A DNA stretch of 10,857 nucleotides from Planctomycetaceae bacterium. GTDB taxonomy: Bacteria; Planctomycetota; Planctomycetia; Planctomycetales; Planctomycetaceae. The translations under genes and the position numbers were made by a program. Location of the stretch: positions 1 through 10,857 of the forward strand of contig JAGQQP010000085.1 in NCBI GenBank assembly GCA_020426085.1, in the 5' to 3' direction. This document shows positions 7,028 to 10,857 of this stretch, piece by piece; position 1 is the first letter of the stretch; every line of letters starts with the position of its first letter. The notes beneath the pieces were generated by a model. It had not been told where the DNA came from. It saw only the letters and a list, made by a program, of their open reading frames with translations, and did no database searches.

Positions 7028-8200
7028 ATGTATAAAGTCACATTAATTCCGGGCGATGGAGTTGGTCCGGAAATCGCCGAGGCAACCAGAAAATGTGTTG
7101 ATGCCACGGGCGTAAAAATCGACTGGGATGTTCAGGAATGTGGAATCGAAGTCATTGAAGCCGAAGGCGGCGTGCCGGATCGCGTGATGGAATCGGTGCG
7201 TGCGAACAAAATCGCTCTGAAAGCGCCGATCACCACCCCCATCGGAAAAGGTTTCCGCAGTGTGAACGTGTTCCTGCGTCAGGAACTGGGCCTGTATGCC
7301 TGCATTCGTCCCTGTAAAACATACAAAGGTGTGCGGACCTATTTCTCGGAATCGAATGTCGACCTGGTCATCGTTCGGGAAAACACAGAAGACCTGTACG
7401 CCGGCGTTGAGTTTCAGGCTGGTCAGGAAAAAACAGCCGAGCTGATCAAAACGATCAACGAGTTCGCGACAGGCAAAAAGATCAACACCCCCCTCGATGA
7501 GACCGGCATCAGTATCAAGCCGATGTCTTATCAGGGTACCCGTGATATTTGCAACTACGCTTTCAAATATGCCGTCGATAACAAACGCAAGACGGTGACT
7601 TCGATCTGCAAAGCCAACATCATGAAGTTCACCGACGGTCTGTGGTATGATGAAACCCGTGCCGTTGCGAAAGCCTATGGTGCGAAATTCGAATGGGATG
7701 AACTCTCCGAAGGCGTCGATGCTGATCCGAAGCTGGCAGGCATCGCGACTGACTGCGGTGGCAGCATCGAGTACAACGAACGTCTGATTGACAACATGTG
7801 CATGCAGCTGGTTCAAAAACCGGAACTGTATGACGTGCTCGTGACTTCCAATCTGTACGGCGACATTCTGAGTGACCTGTGTGCCGGCCTGGTCGGTGGA
7901 CTGGGTGTTGCTCCCGGATCGAACATCGGAACGGAAGCCGCCATCTTCGAAGCGACTCACGGTTCTGCTCCTAAATACAAAGGGCAGAATAAAGTGAATC
8001 CTGTGGCTCTGATCCTGTCCGGTAAAATGATGCTGGATTACCTCGGCGAACACGAAGCCGCTGCGAAACTGGATCAGGCTGTTGCTGACGTGATTGCCGA
8101 AGGTAAAGACGTGACTTACGACCTGAAAGACGATCGCAACGATCCGACAGCCGTTGGAACTCAGGAAATGGCAGATGCCATCTGTGCGAAAATGCAATAA
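7028..8200 (+). CDS. isocitrate dehydrogenase (isocitrate/isopropylmalate dehydrogenase family)
   Basis: 390 residues. It oxidatively decarboxylates isocitrate to 2-oxoglutarate in the TCA cycle, as a cytoplasmic dimer in this family. The start ATG 7028 has AGAGGA five bases upstream and opens directly into the family's [16 protein letters not shown]; a start at 7004 would only add an unconserved leader. The substrate loop is [18 protein letters not shown] (78-95), with Ser78 as in isocitrate dehydrogenases, substrate Arg84, Arg94 and Arg117, the [10 protein letters not shown] block (117-126), Lys195 in [11 protein letters not shown], and metal Asp279/Asp283 in YGDILSD. The cofactor loop [15 protein letters not shown] (311-325) keeps Lys316, Tyr317 and Val323, and Tyr364 is in VTYD. 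These match the NADP-binding set of the E. coli enzyme, although the position of its Arg395 looks like Asp here. Cofactor is thus probably NADP, with moderate confidence. A homoisocitrate or isopropylmalate role is less likely. Confidence 0.88.
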   Translation: MYKVTLIPGDGVGPEIAEATRKCVDATGVKIDWDVQECGIEVIEAEGGVPDRVMESVRANKIALKAPITTPIGKGFRSVNVFLRQELGLYACIRPCKTYKGVRTYFSESNVDLVIVRENTEDLYAGVEFQAGQEKTAELIKTINEFATGKKINTPLDETGISIKPMSYQGTRDICNYAFKYAVDNKRKTVTSICKANIMKFTDGLWYDETRAVAKAYGAKFEWDELSEGVDADPKLAGIATDCGGSIEYNERLIDNMCMQLVQKPELYDVLVTSNLYGDILSDLCAGLVGGLGVAPGSNIGTEAAIFEATHGSAPKYKGQNKVNPVALILSGKMMLDYLGEHEAAAKLDQAVADVIAEGKDVTYDLKDDRNDPTAVGTQEMADAICAKMQ

Positions 8201-8225
8201 ATCCTGAGTCGCTCTACGATCAAAT

Positions 8226-8272
8226 AAAGACTGCGATGCGAGGCCAGCTGTGCTTTGCATCGCAGTTTTTTT
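8226..8272 (+). terminator. intrinsic terminator after isocitrate dehydrogenase
   Basis: ACTGCGATGC (8230-8239) pairs perfectly with GCATCGCAGT (8257-8266) and is followed by a T-run (8266-8272). In RNA the stem can extend inward with G-U and other pairs to leave a loop of about seven bases. It lies about 30 bases after the stop codon and very likely ends this transcript, so the next gene needs its own promoter. Confidence 0.92.
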
Positions 8273-8407
8273 ATTCCCGCGATGGTGATCGAAAAAATCT
8301 ATGAGAAATGGCTGGGCTCCTGAAAAAAACTGGTGAAGAGATCAATCTGATTTGATACGATGAAAGAAGATTCTCGCCTCGCTTTGCCCACCACAGGAGA
8401 CAACCTC
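8273..8407 (+). promoter_or_regulatory. leader region of the Tat-exported oxidoreductase-like gene
   Basis: Because a strong terminator precedes it, this 135-base stretch should contain the promoter of the next gene. TTTGATACGATG near 8350-8361 resembles an extended -10 box (TGATACGAT), but I see no good -35 at the right distance. The ribosome binding site AGGAG at 8395-8399, eight bases before ATG 8408, is clear. Confidence 0.35.
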
Positions 8408-9772
8408 ATGTCAGATATTTTTTCCCACCAGTCCCTGTCCCCCCTTTCGCGACGTGAAATGTTAAAGCTGAGTGCCGCCGCCGTCGCAGGTACCGCCGGT
8501 CTGAACTGGCAGCAACAGTCGATGAACGCCGCCGATGAAAACAAACGTCCGCAAGTCGCTGCCATCTATACGCAGTGTTTTTATCTGTCGCATGCCTATC
8601 ATATTCTGCATCCTTTTTTAGGACCGTACCTGTTTAACGGTAAGCTTCAACAACCACAGTGCGATGTGGTTTCTTTCTACGGCGATCAGTTTACAGAACG
8701 CGATCTCTCCCGGGGGATTGCGAAAAAATATAAGATCCCGTTTTATCAGACCATCGGCGAGGCGCTGACGCTGGGCGGCGATGAGCTGGCAGTGGACGCG
8801 GTCCTTTCCATCGGTGAGCATGGCGATTATCCCGATACCAAATTCGGACAGACCAAATATCCGCGCAAACGGTTCTTTGATGAAATCGTCGCGGTCATGG
8901 AGAAATCAAAACGCTTTGTCCCTGTCTTCAGCGACAAACATTTTTCATATCGCTGGGACTGGGCGCGTGAGATGTACGACACGTCGCGGAAGTACGGCTT
9001 TCCCATGATGGTTGGCAGTTCGGTTCCACTCGCGCAACGGACGATTCCGCTGGAGATTCCTTATGGCACGGAACTGGAAGACGCCGTCTCGATTCACGGA
9101 GGTCCGATTGAGAAATACGATATCCACGGTCTCGAAGTACTGCAGTCGATGGTCGAATTCCGCAAGGGGGGCGAAACCGGAATCTCAACCGTTCAATTTC
9201 TCAAAGGGGATGAGCTCATCAAAGCCGGTCGCCAGGGACGCTGGTCGATGAAGCTGGCCGAGGCAGCCATGCAGGCGGAACTGGGGGATAAGAAGCGGGG
9301 TCTGTTTGATCCGATCGGTTCGGAAGCGGAGACCGAACCGCATGGAATTCTGCTGGAGTACAAGGATGGATTTCGCGCCACCATGCTGAAAATCGGTTCG
9401 AATGGTGTCCGCTGGAATTTTGCCTGTCAGGTGAAAGGGGAAGCGGCTCCGAAAGCGACCACATTCTTCCCGGGCCCCTGGGGGAACCGCAACCTGTTCC
9501 GGGCCTTTTCACATGCGATTCAATATCTGTTTGTAGAGAAGGAAGAACCCTATCCGTGTGAGCGGACTCTGCTGATGACCGGCGCACTGGATGCCGCCAT
9601 GCATTCTTATTTTGAAAAGGGACAGGCTTTGATGAAAACACCTGAACTGGAGTTTTCCTATAAGCCGAAAAATTTCAATCAGTTTCGTGAAATGGGCGCT
9701 TCCTGGAAAGTTATCACTGCTGATATGACACCGCCTAAGGTTTTTGTCGGCGAGGATCCTGCACCTCAATAA
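8408..9772 (+). CDS. Tat-exported protein with a Gfo/Idh/MocA-like layout, function unknown
   Basis: 454 residues from ATG 8408, preceded by AGGAG; an in-frame ATG at 8360 is rejected because it has no such site and would bury the signal. Residues 13-20 are a twin-arginine motif (LSRREMLK) followed by an Ala-rich segment and an AxA-like end near 41, so export is likely. I do not recognise a named family. The order of elements recalls Gfo/Idh/MocA oxidoreductases: a first strand VAAIYTQCFYLSHAY (50-64), CDVVSFYG (85-92), AKKYKIPFYQTIGEAL (105-120), VDAVLSIGEHGDYP (129-142), then VFSDKHFSYRW (173-183) where the family has EKP, and KYGFPMMVGSSVP (195-207). The glycine-rich NAD loop is absent from the first strand, and a distinctive HGGPIEKYDIHGLE lies at 230-243. 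It may be a non-catalytic or cofactor-altered relative. Typical members are 330-450 residues, so the length fits. Confidence 0.7.
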   Translation: MSDIFSHQSLSPLSRREMLKLSAAAVAGTAGLNWQQQSMNAADENKRPQVAAIYTQCFYLSHAYHILHPFLGPYLFNGKLQQPQCDVVSFYGDQFTERDLSRGIAKKYKIPFYQTIGEALTLGGDELAVDAVLSIGEHGDYPDTKFGQTKYPRKRFFDEIVAVMEKSKRFVPVFSDKHFSYRWDWAREMYDTSRKYGFPMMVGSSVPLAQRTIPLEIPYGTELEDAVSIHGGPIEKYDIHGLEVLQSMVEFRKGGETGISTVQFLKGDELIKAGRQGRWSMKLAEAAMQAELGDKKRGLFDPIGSEAETEPHGILLEYKDGFRATMLKIGSNGVRWNFACQVKGEAAPKATTFFPGPWGNRNLFRAFSHAIQYLFVEKEEPYPCERTLLMTGALDAAMHSYFEKGQALMKTPELEFSYKPKNFNQFREMGASWKVITADMTPPKVFVGEDPAPQ

Positions 9773-9937
9773 GCGGTTCAACCGATTCCAGATTCACAAG
9801 AATCATTCAGATCAAGGAATGTCTCGACATTTCCTGATGCAGATTACTTGCAGGAACGGCGAAAATTCAGGATATTGAGGACAAAATCGTTCTCTTTTTT
9901 CAATTCCCAGATCCCGCCTGACAGTAAGTAACCTGAT
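9773..9937 (+). other. spacer before the phosphoglycerate mutase gene, with an imperfect palindrome
   Basis: 165 bases without a gene. At 9811-9838 ATCAAGGAATGTC and GACATTTCCTGAT face each other around TC, matching at 11 of 13 positions. GATTC/GAATC dyads stand just before it (9791-9804). With no T-run these are not clear terminators; they may mark the end of the upstream transcript or be a regulator site for the downstream gene. Confidence 0.35.
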
Positions 9938-10857
9938 ATGAAATATGTGCTCGTGATTCCAGATGGTTGTGCGGACGAACCGCAGGATGCATTGGGGGGT
10001 AAAACTCCTCTGCAAGCTGCCAGGGTTCCCCGGATGGACGCCGTGGTTGCAGAAGGAATTCTGGGACGTACCGATACGGTTCCGGCTTCCATGCCTTCCG
10101 GCAGTGATGTGGGGACGATGAGTCTGTTTGGGTACGATCCACTGGTTTATCACACAGGACGCGCACCGCTGGAAGCGGCTGCACAGGGAATTGAACTGGG
10201 TCCGCATGACTGGGCGATCCGTTGTAATTTCGTGACGATCACAGACGGAAACATGGCCAGTTTTACTGCGTCGCAGCTCCCCAATGATGTCGGTGAAGAA
10301 CTGGTGTCGCTTCTGCAGGAAGCGACGGCAGACGAACCGCAGTGGGAATTCCACCAGGGGGTCAGCTATCGGAACCTGCTCATCTACCGTGCGAAAGATG
10401 AAAACGATCAACCATTCGAAGCCAGCACTTCAACGACGCCCCCTCATGATCTGACCGATCAGCCGATTGAGCATGATCTGCCCTCAGGTAGAGGAAGCGA
10501 ACTGCTGCTGGAACTGATGGAACGCAGTAAGAAACTGTTTACAAAATCCGCAAAGAATCAGAATCGCGCGGATGGACAACCGCCTGCAACGCAGATCTGG
10601 CTCTGGGGCCAGGGAAGCCGCCCGGCTCTCAAACCGTTTCTGGAACAGTTTGACAAGACGGGAGCAGTCATTACTGCTGTCGACCTGCTGCGGGGACTGG
10701 GACGCCTGCTGGGCTGGGATGTGATTGAAGTCGAAGGTGCCACCGGTTATACCGATACCGATTACGCTGCCAAAGGGCGGGCTGCGATTGAGACATTGCA
10801 GAAGTCAGACTTTGTCGTCGTGCATGTCGAGGCAACGGACGAAGCATCCCATGAAGG
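9938..10857 (+). CDS. apgM: cofactor-independent phosphoglycerate mutase, archaeal ApgM type, 5' part
   Basis: 306 codons are visible and the frame is still open at the right edge. The protein belongs to the alkaline-phosphatase-like ApgM family, which interconverts 3- and 2-phosphoglycerate in glycolysis/gluconeogenesis without bisphosphoglycerate. Signs are PDG with metal Asp9, PSGSDVGTMSLFGYDP at 53-68 with Ser56 as the likely phospho-accepting Ser, GRAPLEAAAQGIEL (74-87), RCNFVT (95-100), IWLWGQG (220-226) and VHVEATDEASHE at 295-306 (metal ligands). Some members of this group were proposed from gene context to be homoserine kinases (the TIGR02535-type group), so that alternative stays open. 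The start is fixed: an in-frame TAA at 9929-9931 lies two codons before ATG 9938. The ribosome binding site is poor. A low-complexity Ser/Thr/Pro segment near 160-185 may be a surface loop. Confidence 0.88.
   Translation, partial: MKYVLVIPDGCADEPQDALGGKTPLQAARVPRMDAVVAEGILGRTDTVPASMPSGSDVGTMSLFGYDPLVYHTGRAPLEAAAQGIELGPHDWAIRCNFVTITDGNMASFTASQLPNDVGEELVSLLQEATADEPQWEFHQGVSYRNLLIYRAKDENDQPFEASTSTTPPHDLTDQPIEHDLPSGRGSELLLELMERSKKLFTKSAKNQNRADGQPPATQIWLWGQGSRPALKPFLEQFDKTGAVITAVDLLRGLGRLLGWDVIEVEGATGYTDTDYAAKGRAAIETLQKSDFVVVHVEATDEASHE

Noticed and set aside
7043..8260. 405-codon open frame on the minus strand across the whole isocitrate dehydrogenase gene
   Set aside because: The plus-strand product is an unmistakable conserved enzyme; the antisense frame is low in family resemblance, rich in His/Phe/Arg as expected from reversed codons, and runs through the terminator hairpin. 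It is a codon-usage shadow.
9775..9804. tRNA T-arm-like GGTTCAACC sequence
   Set aside because: No acceptor stem, D-arm or anticodon arm can be built around it; it is a short chance dyad.
1..10857. mobile element, phage, defence system or CRISPR array
   Set aside because: No transposase, integrase, nuclease/helicase cluster, terminal repeats or regularly spaced repeats were seen; most of the genes are housekeeping or envelope genes.

Overview
The window looks like chromosomal core DNA of a planctomycete, probably of the Gimesia/Planctomycetaceae type. This is inferred from protein style, not from a marker gene. The supporting signs are two Tat-exported proteins with SRRDFL/SRREMLK signals, a neutral-ceramidase-like exported protein, a long lipoprotein-type TolC homologue with a Pro-rich tail, scattered single-gene units with long spacers, and moderate GC. 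I see no transposase, integrase, phage gene, CRISPR array, rRNA or tRNA.

Left part, all on the minus strand. At the left edge is the 5' end of a 6-pyruvoyl-tetrahydropterin synthase/QueD-type gene (from 91 leftward), which runs out of the window. Upstream of it are a Tat-exported ceramidase-like protein (146-1549) and hisI, phosphoribosyl-AMP cyclohydrolase (1575-2060). These three lie head to tail with gaps of 25 and 54 bases and may be cotranscribed. A 503-base spacer with several small inverted repeats follows, then a WYL-type helix-turn-helix regulator (2564-3553) and a 441-base AT-richer spacer.

Middle part, also minus strand. A large outer-membrane TolC-family lipoprotein (3995-6298) has its start fixed by a strong ribosome binding site and a lipobox. 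Its leader carries three copies of a GATTATG heptamer. Next to it is a small membrane protein of the Mpo1/DUF962 family (6492-6809).

Right part, plus strand. From a divergent intergenic region runs an isocitrate dehydrogenase of about 390 residues (7028-8200), closed by a textbook intrinsic terminator. Then come a Tat-exported protein whose layout recalls Gfo/Idh/MocA oxidoreductases but which lacks the glycine-rich NAD motif (8408-9772), and the 5' part of an archaeal-type (ApgM) cofactor-independent phosphoglycerate mutase (9938 to the right edge).

The genes do not form one pathway. Central metabolism is represented by isocitrate dehydrogenase and phosphoglycerate mutase, histidine synthesis by hisI, and pterin/queuosine metabolism by queD. 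The rest are envelope or exported proteins and one regulator. I do not find a convincing new multi-gene system. The most interesting items are the Gly-motif-less exported oxidoreductase-like protein, the extended orphan TolC lipoprotein with its repeat-bearing leader, and the shortened ceramidase-like protein.
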